From Pseudomonas plecoglossicida NBRC 103162 = DSM 15088 (GTDB lineage: Bacteria > Pseudomonadota > Gammaproteobacteria > Pseudomonadales > Pseudomonadaceae): a DNA stretch of 64,000 bases. How positions within the stretch are numbered: position 1 is the stretch's first letter; each line of letters opens with the position of its first letter. The notes below the pieces were generated by a model that had not been told where the DNA came from, ran no database searches, and saw nothing but the letters and a program-made list of their open reading frames with translations. A program made the translations under genes and the position numbers. Below are positions 44,995 through 53,850 of this stretch, one piece after another. Location of the stretch: assembly GCF_000730665.1 (NCBI RefSeq), contig NZ_BBIV01000031.1:1-64000 (forward strand). The letters run 5' to 3'.

Positions 44995-45420
44995 ATGCAG
45001 CACAAACCCAATCGCCAACGTGGCTTCACCTTGCTCGAACTGCTGGTGGTGCTGGTGGTGCTCGGCCTGTTGGCCGGCATCGTCGCGCCCAAGTACTTCA
45101 GCCAGCTGGGCCGTTCGGAAGCCAAGGTGGCCCGGGCGCAGATCGAGGGCCTGGGCAAGGCCCTGGACCTGTATCGCCTGGAGGTCGGCCATTACCCCAA
45201 CAGTGAGCAGGGGCTGCAGGCACTGGTCGCCGCCCCCAGCGGCGAGTCGCGCTGGTCGGGCCCGTACCTGCAGAAGGCCGTGCCGCAGGATCCGTGGGGC
45301 CGTCCCTACATCTACCGCCAGCCCGGCGAGAACGGTGGGGAATACGACCTGTTGTCGATGGGCAAGGATGGGCAGCCCGGCGGCGATGGCGAAAACGCTG
45401 AAATCACCAGCTGGCAGTGA
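44995..45420 (+). CDS. gspG: Type II secretion major pseudopilin GspG
   Basis: 141 residues. Prepilin motif RQRG/FTLLELLVVLVVLGLLAG, with Glu at +5. C-terminal WGRPYIYRQPGENGGEYDLLSMGKDGQPGGDG is the typical GspG end with a Ca-binding Gly/Asp loop. Start chosen at MQHKPNRQ since AGGAGGG lies 8 nt upstream. The stop is 11 bp before gspF. No other T2SS gene is in the window. Confidence 0.95.
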   Translation: MQHKPNRQRGFTLLELLVVLVVLGLLAGIVAPKYFSQLGRSEAKVARAQIEGLGKALDLYRLEVGHYPNSEQGLQALVAAPSGESRWSGPYLQKAVPQDPWGRPYIYRQPGENGGEYDLLSMGKDGQPGGDGENAEITSWQ

Positions 45421-45431
45421 GGAGCACGACC

Positions 45432-46622
45432 ATGCGCTACAGCCTCAAGGCCCTGGGCAGACAGGGCGTGGTGCAACTGCAGATCGATGCCGACGATGCC
45501 GAACAGGCCCGCCGACGGGCCGAGGACCAAGGTCTGCGGGTGGTCAGCGTGCGCGGCCGTGGCAGCGCCCTGAGCAGCCTGCCCTGGCACCGCGACGCCG
45601 CGTTTGACCTGGTGTTGTTCAGCCAGGAACTGACCACGTTGCTCAATGCCGGCCTGCCGTTGATCGATGCACTGGAGAGCCTGGCCGAGAAAGCCCCGAC
45701 CGGCTCGGCACGCAAGGTCATGGAGGCCTTGGTCCGCCAGCTCTACGAAGGGCGTTCGTTGTCCCAGGCGCTGGCCCAGCAACCCCGGGTGTTCCCGCCC
45801 TTGTATGTGGCCCTGGTGCAATCGAGTGAACGCACCGGCGCCCTTGGCGATGCCCTGCACCGCTATATCGGCTATCGCCAGCGCCTCGATCTGGTTCGAC
45901 AGAAGCTGGTGGGGGCCTCGGTCTACCCGCTGTTGCTGCTGCTGGTCGGCGGTGGCGTGGTGCTGTTTCTGCTCGGCTATGTGGTGCCGCGCTTCAGCCT
46001 GGTATTCGAAGGCATGGGCAGCGAACTGCCCTGGTTGTCGCGGGTGCTGATGCAGATCGGCTTGTTCCTGCACGCCCAGCAATTGCCCCTGGCACTGGCA
46101 ACAGCGGGCGGCATCGGCGTGCTGGTGCTGCTGCGCCGCAACCCGCTGGTACGGCGCTGGGGTTCACGTCAGCTGCGACGCCTGCCCGCCTTGCACTCGC
46201 GGCTGCTGATGTACGAACTGGCACGCTTCTATCGATCGCTGGGCATTCTGCTGCAAGGCGGCATTCCCATCCTGACTGCCATGGGCATGGCCCGCGGGCT
46301 GTTGGGCAGCGCCGCGGCACAGGGCCTGGAACAGGCCACGGGCCGTGTGGGCGAAGGCCTGCCGCTGTCGGATGCGCTGGAGGCCGGGCAGTTGGTGACC
46401 CCCGTCTCGCTGCGCCTGCTGCGGGCTGGGGAGCAGTCCGGCAACCTCGGGGAAATGCTCGAGCGCTGCGCGGACTTTCATGACCAGGAAATCGGGCGCT
46501 GGGTCGAGTGGTTCGTCAAGCTGTTCGAACCGCTGCTGATGACCTTCATCGGCCTGCTGATCGGCCTGATCGTGATCCTGATGTACATGCCGATCTTCGA
46601 ACTGGCTTCGAGCATCCACTGA
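45432..46622 (+). CDS. gspF: Type II secretion inner-membrane protein GspF
   Basis: 396 residues with the two repeated T2SSF domains (each including a FSQELTTLLNAGLPLIDALE/FYRSLGILLQGGIPILTAM-type segment) and three membrane helices; the C-terminus is FIGLLIGLIVILMYMPIFELASSIH. Inner-membrane platform of the T2SS. GGAG 7 nt before ATG. Ends 10 bp before the recombinase gene on the other strand, so no further gsp genes follow. Confidence 0.95.
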   Translation: MRYSLKALGRQGVVQLQIDADDAEQARRRAEDQGLRVVSVRGRGSALSSLPWHRDAAFDLVLFSQELTTLLNAGLPLIDALESLAEKAPTGSARKVMEALVRQLYEGRSLSQALAQQPRVFPPLYVALVQSSERTGALGDALHRYIGYRQRLDLVRQKLVGASVYPLLLLLVGGGVVLFLLGYVVPRFSLVFEGMGSELPWLSRVLMQIGLFLHAQQLPLALATAGGIGVLVLLRRNPLVRRWGSRQLRRLPALHSRLLMYELARFYRSLGILLQGGIPILTAMGMARGLLGSAAAQGLEQATGRVGEGLPLSDALEAGQLVTPVSLRLLRAGEQSGNLGEMLERCADFHDQEIGRWVEWFVKLFEPLLMTFIGLLIGLIVILMYMPIFELASSIH

Positions 46623-46632
46623 TTCGCACCGA

Positions 46633-47547
46633 TCAGTAGTCGAACCGATCCACCGCACGCCGCCGCTCGTTGTCATCGCGGCGATCATAACTGGCTGTGG
46701 TCTGGATGTTGGCGTGGTGCGCCAGCTTCTGTGCGATCGACAGGTCATGCTCTTCGATCACCCGGGTGATGAAGGCCCGGCGAAAATCATGGGGCATGAT
46801 CTTCACCCCCACCTGGGCCCCGCGCTGGCGGGCGATGTAATAGATCGCATGCTTGGTGATGCGCGCCCGGGTGATGTGGTTGCCGCGGCGGATCCGGTTG
46901 AACAGGAACGGGTCGTCCTGCGCTCCGTCGGGCAGCGCCTCACGTCGCAGGTCTAGCCAGGCCTGCAGCTTCTCGAACGCCCAGGCCGGCGCATACTTGA
47001 TCAGTTGCCGATTGCCCTTGCCCACCACCTGCAGGCTGCGCGCGGCGAAATCGACCTGGTCGAGGTCGATGTCCACCGACTCCGACTTGCGCATGCCAGT
47101 GCCGTACAGCAACGCGATGATCGCTGCATCGCGTACGCCCTGCGGGCGAGGGTCGGCAGCACACAGCTCCATCAGCTCGCGAATCAGGCTGCGCCGAAGG
47201 TTGCGCCCCGGTGGCAGGCGACTGCCGGTGGCCGGTTTGACCTCGCGGATGCGCAGCAGCTGCTCATGGTCGATCAGGCCCTGGCGCCAGGCTTCGTTCA
47301 TGACCCCGCGCACGGCATTGACATACAGCGACGAGCTGTTGGGCGCATAGCCATCGGTGCGCAGCGCCGCCACCAGGCCGATCACATGGCCAGGCTCGAG
47401 CCGGTGCCAGGGCACCTCGGCCAGGTTGCAATCGACGAAACCAAGCCGGTCTGCGGCGTCCTGCAGGATGTAGCGCATGGTCTGCTGGCTGGAGGGCGCC
47501 AGGCGGGCCAGGTACTGCAGCAGGGGATTTTGCGAAAGGTCGGACAA
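46633..47547 (-). CDS. Tyrosine recombinase/integrase family protein
   Basis: About 304 residues. N-terminal SAM-like core-binding domain (NPLLQYLARLAPSSQQTMRYILQDAADRLG), then the catalytic domain: Arg in LLYGTGMRKSES, Lys in VVGKGNRQ, HxxR as MPHDFRRAFIT, HHANIQTTASY, and the nucleophile Tyr in ASYDRRDDNERRRAVDRFDY. All five key positions are visible. The start is uncertain: TTG at 47547 has AGGA 8 nt upstream, while an earlier TTG at 47583 is open too. No prophage genes or attachment repeats were found nearby. It is convergent with gspF. Confidence 0.85.
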   Translation of the reverse strand: MSDLSQNPLLQYLARLAPSSQQTMRYILQDAADRLGFVDCNLAEVPWHRLEPGHVIGLVAALRTDGYAPNSSSLYVNAVRGVMNEAWRQGLIDHEQLLRIREVKPATGSRLPPGRNLRRSLIRELMELCAADPRPQGVRDAAIIALLYGTGMRKSESVDIDLDQVDFAARSLQVVGKGNRQLIKYAPAWAFEKLQAWLDLRREALPDGAQDDPFLFNRIRRGNHITRARITKHAIYYIARQRGAQVGVKIMPHDFRRAFITRVIEEHDLSIAQKLAHHANIQTTASYDRRDDNERRRAVDRFDY

Positions 47548-47708
47548 AACGTGAATCCTGTAGCGATGCCTGGCACGAAGCAAGCGGCCCCAGGCGTGAA
47601 GCGGTCATGCCATTTCCTTGAAAATCAGAGGGCTCTGGCACGCACATGAGGGGAAATGTTATCCCATAGGCTATCGTGGTAGCCATGACTCCCTGTCGCC
47701 GAGGCCCC

Positions 47709-48356
47709 ATGGCACTGCACCGACTGACCCGCACCCACCCCCGCCTGAGCCTTGCCGCGCTGGTCGGCGTCCTCGGTGCGTGGTTGATCCCGGCCAACGA
47801 TAGCGTGCAGCGCATCCTTGCCGGCTGGAACCTCGGCGTCTGGCTCTACCTGCTACTGGTGCTGTGGCTGACCTGGCGAGCCAACCCGGAAAAGGTCCGC
47901 ACCGTCGCCCGCGTGGAAGACGAAAACGCTGGGCTGGTGCTGTTCACCGTCTGTATCGCAGCCATCGCCAGCCTCGCCGCCGTGACCCTGCAACTGGCGT
48001 CCAGCCCTGGCCTGCATGGCAGCGACCTGGCCCTGCACTACCTGTACACCGGCTTGACCATTGCCGGCTCCTGGTTGCTGATCGGCTGCATTTTCAGCCT
48101 GCACTATGCGCGGCTGTTCTACAGCGGCGACCGCCACGAACCGGCGCTGCGCTTCGCCGACGGCGAACGCAACCCGGATTACTGGGACTTCCACTACTTC
48201 TCGTTCACCATCAATGTCGCCGTGCAAACCTCGGACATCGGTGTAGGCGGTCGCGGCATGCGCCGGGTGGTACTGGCCCATTCACTGGTAGGTTTCGTGT
48301 TCAACACGGCAATTCTCGGTTTCACCATCAATATCGCCGCCGGGCTGCTCGGCTAG
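47709..48356 (+). CDS. DUF1345 membrane protein
   Basis: 215 residues, five to six hydrophobic segments. The family signature [27 protein letters not shown] is present. Function unknown. Start at [13 protein letters not shown]. Its last 75 bp overlap the 3' end of the convergent aminotransferase gene. Confidence 0.9.
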   Translation: MALHRLTRTHPRLSLAALVGVLGAWLIPANDSVQRILAGWNLGVWLYLLLVLWLTWRANPEKVRTVARVEDENAGLVLFTVCIAAIASLAAVTLQLASSPGLHGSDLALHYLYTGLTIAGSWLLIGCIFSLHYARLFYSGDRHEPALRFADGERNPDYWDFHYFSFTINVAVQTSDIGVGGRGMRRVVLAHSLVGFVFNTAILGFTINIAAGLLG

Positions 48357-49511
48357 CAGGCGCCTTGCACAGGCGCGAATGCGCTCGCAGACCACCTGCA
48401 ACTGCTCGGCGTCGAGCACCAGCCCCATGCGTACGTGGCCGGCCGCGCTGGGCCCGAAGGCATCGCCAGGCAGCAGCGATACCCCCTCCTCCATCAACAG
48501 CCGCTGGGCGAATGCCTGGGCGCTAAGACCCGTGGCGCGAATGTCGAGCATCACGAACATGCCACCGGCCGGGCGATGGGCACGCACGCCGGGGCAGTCG
48601 GCAAGGGCCGCACAGACCCGGTCGCGCCGCTGCCGGTAGGCGTCGCGCATGCCCCGGACGGCGGGCAAATCCTGCTCCAGCGCGACGCAGGCGGCCTGCA
48701 TGATGAACTCCGGCAAGCCGAACAGCATGGCCATGGCCAAGTTGGACAGGTGCTCGACCAGCGCAGGTGACGCCACCACCCAGCCTACCCGCCAGCCGCT
48801 CATGGCATGGGATTTGGACACACTGTCGATGATCACGCAGCGCTCGGCCATGCCCGGCAGGCTGGCGGGGTCGAGCGCTGCACCTTCGTACAGCAGGCCG
48901 CTGTAGACCTGGTCGCACACCAGCCAGAGGTCATGTTCCCGGCACAGTTGCGCCAGCTGCGCCATGTCCTTTGGCGAAATCGCGGTGCCAGTCGGGTTGT
49001 GCGGCGTATTGAGCAGCAGGGCGCGGGTGCGTGGCGTGATCGCCCGCGCCACCGCCAGCGGATCGAGCCGAAACCCTTGCTCCGGGCTGACCGCCACCGG
49101 CACCGGCCGGGCCGCGCAGGCGCCGAGTACACTGTGGTAGGTGACATACATCGGTTCGGCGACGATGACTTCGTCGCCCGCATCGAACAGGCATTGGCAA
49201 ACGGCGTAAAGCGCGCACTGTGCGCCGGCGAGCACCATCACCTGGTCGGCACTGACCTGCACGCCGCTGCGACGGGCGATGGCCTGGCGCAGCGCCAGGC
49301 TGCCGCGCACATCGCTGTAATGGGTGTCGCCCCGGCGCAAGCTGCTGACCGCAGCATCGACGATGGCGGGTGGCGTGTCGAAGTCGGGGTCGCCCACCGA
49401 CAGCAGGAAGATTTCCCTCCCTTCACGGCGCAAGGCCTGGGCCTGGTAGTGAATATCCCATGCTGCGGCGGCATCGCCGGCGATGCGTTGGGTGAGCGTG
49501 GAAAAGCGCAT
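48282..49511 (-). CDS. aruH: Arginine-pyruvate transaminase-like aminotransferase
   Basis: 409 residues, PLP fold type I. Nucleophilic Lys in [23 protein letters not shown] and the terminal Arg region in [14 protein letters not shown]. The N-terminus ([43 protein letters not shown]) resembles what I recall of P. aeruginosa AruH, which opens the arginine transaminase route to 2-ketoarginine. None of the partner aru genes is here. The last ~25 residues run through DNA shared with DUF1345. Confidence 0.8.
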   Translation of the reverse strand: MRFSTLTQRIAGDAAAAWDIHYQAQALRREGREIFLLSVGDPDFDTPPAIVDAAVSSLRRGDTHYSDVRGSLALRQAIARRSGVQVSADQVMVLAGAQCALYAVCQCLFDAGDEVIVAEPMYVTYHSVLGACAARPVPVAVSPEQGFRLDPLAVARAITPRTRALLLNTPHNPTGTAISPKDMAQLAQLCREHDLWLVCDQVYSGLLYEGAALDPASLPGMAERCVIIDSVSKSHAMSGWRVGWVVASPALVEHLSNLAMAMLFGLPEFIMQAACVALEQDLPAVRGMRDAYRQRRDRVCAALADCPGVRAHRPAGGMFVMLDIRATGLSAQAFAQRLLMEEGVSLLPGDAFGPSAAGHVRMGLVLDAEQLQVVCERIRACARRLLAEQPGGDIDGETENCRVEHETYQ

Positions 49512-49805
49512 GACTGTCTCCCTGTCTGCCCAGCTCGCACCGCTTGTCCGAAAATGCCGTGCGCCGAATGTCGTAAAAATAGCAGAACCGGCCGGCAGTC
49601 ATTGCAGCTGCATCCACGGAAAACGTTTGCCTGGCCATTTGCCGCCAGACGGCGTTCATCAGCGGGGTGTGACAGGCATCATGCATTGGTGAACTGGACG
49701 TATTTTCTGCTTGGTGTCAGCGTGCCAGGTGCTATGGTTAGGTTCCCGGCGGCCACCGGCGTCGCCAATCGCTCACCGCTTCCAGGTACGGACAAGGAGG
49801 CTGGC
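49512..49805. other. Divergent intergenic region aruH / DUF1652
   Basis: 294 bp without a credible gene, GC near or slightly below the surroundings. It must contain the promoters of aruH and the DUF1652 gene. No operator was recognised. Confidence 0.5.
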
Positions 49806-50066
49806 ATGAACAAGATGACGTTCCCCAACGCCTGCCAGGTGATGCGCTGGCATTTCCACCCACTGGGTTTCGAAGCCAGCATGGATGCACCGCGCAGCAT
49901 GATTGCCCGCCTCTTCGACCGGGCCACCGGCGAAACCCTGCTGGCCATCGCCGGCATCCCTTGCAGCACGATCATGGCCGCTGCGGATGTCGAGCGCATC
50001 ATCGAAGCCGTGGAGGCCGAGATGGACGCCTTCCTGCCGGCTCAGCGCTTGCGCGACGCCAGTTAA
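49806..50066 (+). CDS. DUF1652 small protein
   Basis: 86 residues. [34 protein letters not shown] and GETLLAIAGIPCSTIMAAADVERIIEAVEAEM fit DUF1652, a small family seen almost only in pseudomonads; function unknown. AAGGAGG lies 7-10 nt before ATG. Its stop overlaps the end of mucR by 4 bp. Confidence 0.85.
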   Translation: MNKMTFPNACQVMRWHFHPLGFEASMDAPRSMIARLFDRATGETLLAIAGIPCSTIMAAADVERIIEAVEAEMDAFLPAQRLRDAS

Positions 50067-52150
50067 GCCAGCGCCTGGTTACCCTGGCGTAACGCCTGCA
50101 ATTTGTTCATGAACTGCTCCGCCGGCACCGGCTGCCCCAGCAGATAGCCCTGCAGCGAATCACACCCCAGGCGGGTCAGGAAGTCCTGCTGACCATCGGT
50201 CTCGACCCCTTCGGCCACGATTCGCAGCCCCAACGCCTGCCCCAGCGCAACGATCGCCGAGACGATCGCGGCATCATCGCTGTCCTGCTCCAGGTCGCGC
50301 ACGAAGCCGCGGTCGATCTTCAGTTCGTTGGCGGGCAGACGCTTGAGGTACATCAGGCTGGAATAACCGGTGCCAAAGTCATCGATCGACAGGTCCACGC
50401 CCATGTCGGACAAGCGCTGGAGCACGGTCAGGCTGGCATCGGCATCGTGCATGGCGGTGGTTTCGGTGATCTCCAGGGTCAGCCGGTTGGCCGGCAGGCC
50501 GTTGTCGCGCAGTGCCCGGGCGACACTGTCGACCAGGCCGGCATGGCAGAACTGCAAGGCTGAAAGGTTGACGGCCATGCGCCAGTCCTCATGGCCCTGC
50601 TCAAGCCATTGGCGCATCTGCCGGCAGGCTTCATCGAGCACCCATTCGCCGATGGGGATGATCAGCCCAGTCTTCTCCGCCAGGGTGATGAATCGGTCCG
50701 GCAGCAGCAGCCCGTGCTGCGGATGCTCCCAGCGCAGCAGGGCTTCGGCGCCGATCGGCTGGCAAGCCTGGGCATCGAACTTGGGCTGGTAGTGCAGGCG
50801 GAACTGGCGCTGCTCCAGGGCCATGCGCAAGTCCTGCAGCAGTTGCAGCTGCTGGCGGGCATTGCTGTTCATCGACACGTCGAAGAAGCTGTAGCCGTTC
50901 TTGCCGGCGCTCTTGGCGTGATACATGGCGGCGTCGGCGTTGCGCAGCAGTTCGAGCTGGTCCTGGCCATTGCCAGGGTACAGCACGATCCCCAGGCTGG
51001 CGGTGAGCTGCAGATCATGCTCGGCCACGCGGTAAGGCCGTGAGACCAGGTTGACCTGCTTGACCGCCACGTCCATCGCATCTTCCGGTTCCTGCAGCTC
51101 CACCAGCAGCACGAATTCGTCACCGCCGATGCGCGCCAGGGTGTCCTGGCTGTGCAGGTGCCCGCGCAAACGAGCGGCCACCGCCTTGAGCAACAAGTCG
51201 CCGACATGGTGACCGAAGGCGTCGTTGACCGGTTTGAAGCCATCCAGGTCGATGAACATCAGGGCAAAACAGCCGCCCTGCTCCGCTACCTTGCCGATGG
51301 CCTGTTCGATGCGGTCCGACAGCAGGGTCCGGTTGGGCAGACCGGTCAGGGTGTCATGCAGGGCCAGTTGTGTCAGCTCCTGGTTGGCCCGGGTCAGCGA
51401 ACGGGCCAGCTCCGCGGTGCGCGCCTCCAGGCGGGCGTCCAGCACCGAGGTCAGCAACGCCACCGCGAGCACCGCCAGGGTGGTGATCAGCACCAGGTAG
51501 ACCAGGCCATCGCCCTGCAAGCCATCGGCCACGGCGCCGCAGAAACTGCCTTGCGGGAAATTGGCCGCCGCCATGCCCGTGTAGTGCATGCCGACGATGG
51601 CGACCCCCATCAGCATGGCCGCCAAGCCGCGGACCTGACGCACGTAAGGGGTATTCTGACGCAGGCGGAAGGCGATCCACAGCGCCGCCGCCGAGGCGCC
51701 CACGGCAATCGCCAGGGACGCGCCGAACAGCGTCGGGTCATAGTCGATGCCCGGCAGCATGCGCAAAGCCGCCATGCCGGTGTAATGCATGCAACTGATG
51801 CCCGCGCCCATGATCAGGGCACCCAGTGCCAGATGCAGCATTGGCAGGCTCGGTTGGCTCACCAGCCACAGGGCAAAGCCCGACGACAACACGGCGATCA
51901 GCAACGACAGCACGGTCAGGCCGATGTCGTAGCCCAGGTCGATGGGCAGGCTGAAGGCAAGCATGCCGATGAAATGCATCGACCAGACGCCGATGCCCAT
52001 CGCCAAGGCGCCACCGGCCATCCACAGGTAGACCGCCCTTCCCTTGGCGGTGGCGATGCGACCGGTCAGATCAAGGGCGGTATAGGACGCCAGGATGGCC
52101 ACGCACAGCGAAATCAACACCAGCGAAAAGGAGTAGCTACCGGTCAGCAT
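50063..52150 (-). CDS. mucR: MHYT-GGDEF-EAL c-di-GMP enzyme, MucR-like
   Basis: 695 residues. The N-terminal membrane MHYT domain has three repeats (SMHFIGMLAF, CMHYTGMAAL, GMHYTGMAAA) in about seven helices, which may bind copper and sense O2, NO or CO. The GGDEF domain has an intact ARIGGDEFVLL; the EAL domain has EALLRWEHP plus NELKIDRGFV and IVAEGVET. Length and plan match P. aeruginosa MucR, which affects alginate production and biofilm dispersal. Both catalytic signatures are intact, so it may make and degrade c-di-GMP. Confidence 0.93.
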   Translation of the reverse strand: MLTGSYSFSLVLISLCVAILASYTALDLTGRIATAKGRAVYLWMAGGALAMGIGVWSMHFIGMLAFSLPIDLGYDIGLTVLSLLIAVLSSGFALWLVSQPSLPMLHLALGALIMGAGISCMHYTGMAALRMLPGIDYDPTLFGASLAIAVGASAAALWIAFRLRQNTPYVRQVRGLAAMLMGVAIVGMHYTGMAAANFPQGSFCGAVADGLQGDGLVYLVLITTLAVLAVALLTSVLDARLEARTAELARSLTRANQELTQLALHDTLTGLPNRTLLSDRIEQAIGKVAEQGGCFALMFIDLDGFKPVNDAFGHHVGDLLLKAVAARLRGHLHSQDTLARIGGDEFVLLVELQEPEDAMDVAVKQVNLVSRPYRVAEHDLQLTASLGIVLYPGNGQDQLELLRNADAAMYHAKSAGKNGYSFFDVSMNSNARQQLQLLQDLRMALEQRQFRLHYQPKFDAQACQPIGAEALLRWEHPQHGLLLPDRFITLAEKTGLIIPIGEWVLDEACRQMRQWLEQGHEDWRMAVNLSALQFCHAGLVDSVARALRDNGLPANRLTLEITETTAMHDADASLTVLQRLSDMGVDLSIDDFGTGYSSLMYLKRLPANELKIDRGFVRDLEQDSDDAAIVSAIVALGQALGLRIVAEGVETDGQQDFLTRLGCDSLQGYLLGQPVPAEQFMNKLQALRQGNQALA

Positions 52151-52272
52151 TGGGGAGTTCCAGCGTCGGCTCAGGAGGGCCCGGAAAAACTGACGATTGT
52201 ACTCAAGCTTTGGCGAAACGCACGGGGTTTTTGCGAATGGGAATGGGTCCGGCAGGATGTCAGCACCGGCCC

Positions 52273-52356
52273 CATCGCCGGCAAGGCGGCTCCCACAGGT
52301 ACAACTCAGGTCTCGGGAACTGTGGTGTACCTATGGGAGCCGGCTTGCCGGCGATG
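52273..52356. repeat. Inverted REP pair, one unit variant
   Basis: Units at 52273-52298 (with GGCAAGGCGG, one change from consensus) and 52333-52356, spaced 34 bp, inverted. They lie between mucR (start) and opmB (end), about 6-200 bp after the opmB stop on the minus strand. Confidence 0.85.
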
Positions 52357-52362
52357 GGGTTT

Positions 52363-53850
52363 CTACTCCTGTTGGGCGAATGCCTGTTCGGCATCCCAGC
52401 CGCCACCCAGCGCGGCGATCAGCTGTACGCTGGCCACAAGTCGACCCTCCAGCAGGTTCAGCACGCTGCGTTCGTTGCTCAATGCGGTGGCCTGCACGTT
52501 GACCACGTCCAGGTAGCCGATCAACCCGGCACGGTACTGGTTCTCGGTCAGGCGCAGCGACTCGCGCGCGGCATCCAGCGCCTCCTGGCGCACCACGGCC
52601 TCGTCGGCGTACACCTTCAGTTGCACCAGGTAGTTCTCCACCTCCTTGAACCCGTCGAGCACCGTCTGGCGGTACTGCGCCACGGTCTGGTCATACACCG
52701 CCACGGTGCGATCCACCTCGGCGCTGCGCTTGCCGGCATCGAACAGGGTCAAGGCCAACTGCGGCCCCACCGACCAGTAGCGGTTGGGCAGTTCGATCCA
52801 GTTGCTGAAGCTGCTGCTGGAGTAGCCACCGCTCATGCTCAGGCTCAGGTCCGGGAAGTAGGCAGCGCGAGCCACGCCGATACTGGCGTTGGCCGCCATG
52901 ACATTGCGCTCGGCCGAGGCGATGTCCGGTCGCCGTTCAAGCAGCTGCGACGGCAGGCTGACGGGAATCTGCGGCAAAGCCGGGATGTCCTTGCTGTCGG
53001 CCAGGGCGAAATCGGCGGGCGCCCGGCCCAGCAACACGGCGATGGCGTTCTCGAACTGGGCGCGCTGCCAGATCAGGTCGATCAGGTCGGCCTGGGTGCT
53101 CTTGAGCTGGGTGCGCGCCTGCGCCACCGCATCCGGGCCGGCAACACCGGCACGGTACTGGTTTTCGTTCATCCGCAGCGAGCGTTGGTAAGCCGCCACG
53201 GTGGCTTCCAGCAGGCGCTTCTGTTCATCGATCACACGCAACTGCAAGTAGTTCTGCACCAGTTCCGACTGCTGACTGAGGCGGATCGCAGCGAGGTCGG
53301 CAAAGCTGGCCTCGGCGCTGGCTTCGTCGGCGTTCAGGGTTTCGCGCAGCTTGCCCCACAGGTCGATTTCCCAGCTCACGCCGAGCTGCGCATTGTAGGT
53401 ATTGCGGATGCCGCTGCTGTTGTTCGACAGGCTCGAGCTGGAACTGCCGGTGCCTTGCGCCGAACGCGTCTTGCCGGCGCTCATGTCCAAAGTGGGGAAC
53501 AACGAGGCACGGCTGCTGCGCACCAGGGCCTGCGCCTGGCGGTACTGGGCTTCGGACTGGGCGACCGTCTGGTTGCTGCGGTTGAGCTCATCGACCAGCG
53601 CATTGAGCCGGGCATCCCCATAAACTTCCCACCAGGCGCCGCGGGCGATGGCATCGGACGGGCTGGCCCGGGTCCAGCCTTCGGCCTGCTTGAACTGCGC
53701 CGGCGTGCTCAGTTCGGGGCGTTGGTAGTCCGGGCTCAAGGTACAGGCACTGAGCAGCGCCACGCACAGGCCGGCACCGAGCAGGCGCGAGCCTCGCCCT
53801 CGGGTCAGCAGCTGCAGGGCACGGTGAAGTGGAGTCTGGGCAAAAGTCAT
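52363..53850 (-). CDS. opmB: Outer-membrane efflux lipoprotein OpmB (NodT/OprM family)
   Basis: 495 residues. Lipobox LLSAC with Cys36, followed by TLSPDYQRP. Two tandem OEP repeats, each with long helices (e.g. LVQNYLQLRVIDEQKRLLEATV; VENYLVQLKVYADEAVVRQEAL) and NQYRAGVAGPDAVAQA/NQYRAGLIGYLDVVNVQ. Forms the trimeric exit duct of the RND pump. Its start overlaps the end of muxC by 4 nt. Confidence 0.94.
   Translation of the reverse strand: MTFAQTPLHRALQLLTRGRGSRLLGAGLCVALLSACTLSPDYQRPELSTPAQFKQAEGWTRASPSDAIARGAWWEVYGDARLNALVDELNRSNQTVAQSEAQYRQAQALVRSSRASLFPTLDMSAGKTRSAQGTGSSSSSLSNNSSGIRNTYNAQLGVSWEIDLWGKLRETLNADEASAEASFADLAAIRLSQQSELVQNYLQLRVIDEQKRLLEATVAAYQRSLRMNENQYRAGVAGPDAVAQARTQLKSTQADLIDLIWQRAQFENAIAVLLGRAPADFALADSKDIPALPQIPVSLPSQLLERRPDIASAERNVMAANASIGVARAAYFPDLSLSMSGGYSSSSFSNWIELPNRYWSVGPQLALTLFDAGKRSAEVDRTVAVYDQTVAQYRQTVLDGFKEVENYLVQLKVYADEAVVRQEALDAARESLRLTENQYRAGLIGYLDVVNVQATALSNERSVLNLLEGRLVASVQLIAALGGGWDAEQAFAQQE

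Noticed and set aside
46633-47583. Prophage or integrative element around the tyrosine recombinase.
   Set aside because: No phage structural, replication or transfer genes, no tRNA target and no flanking direct repeats were seen. Neighbours are ordinary chromosomal genes.
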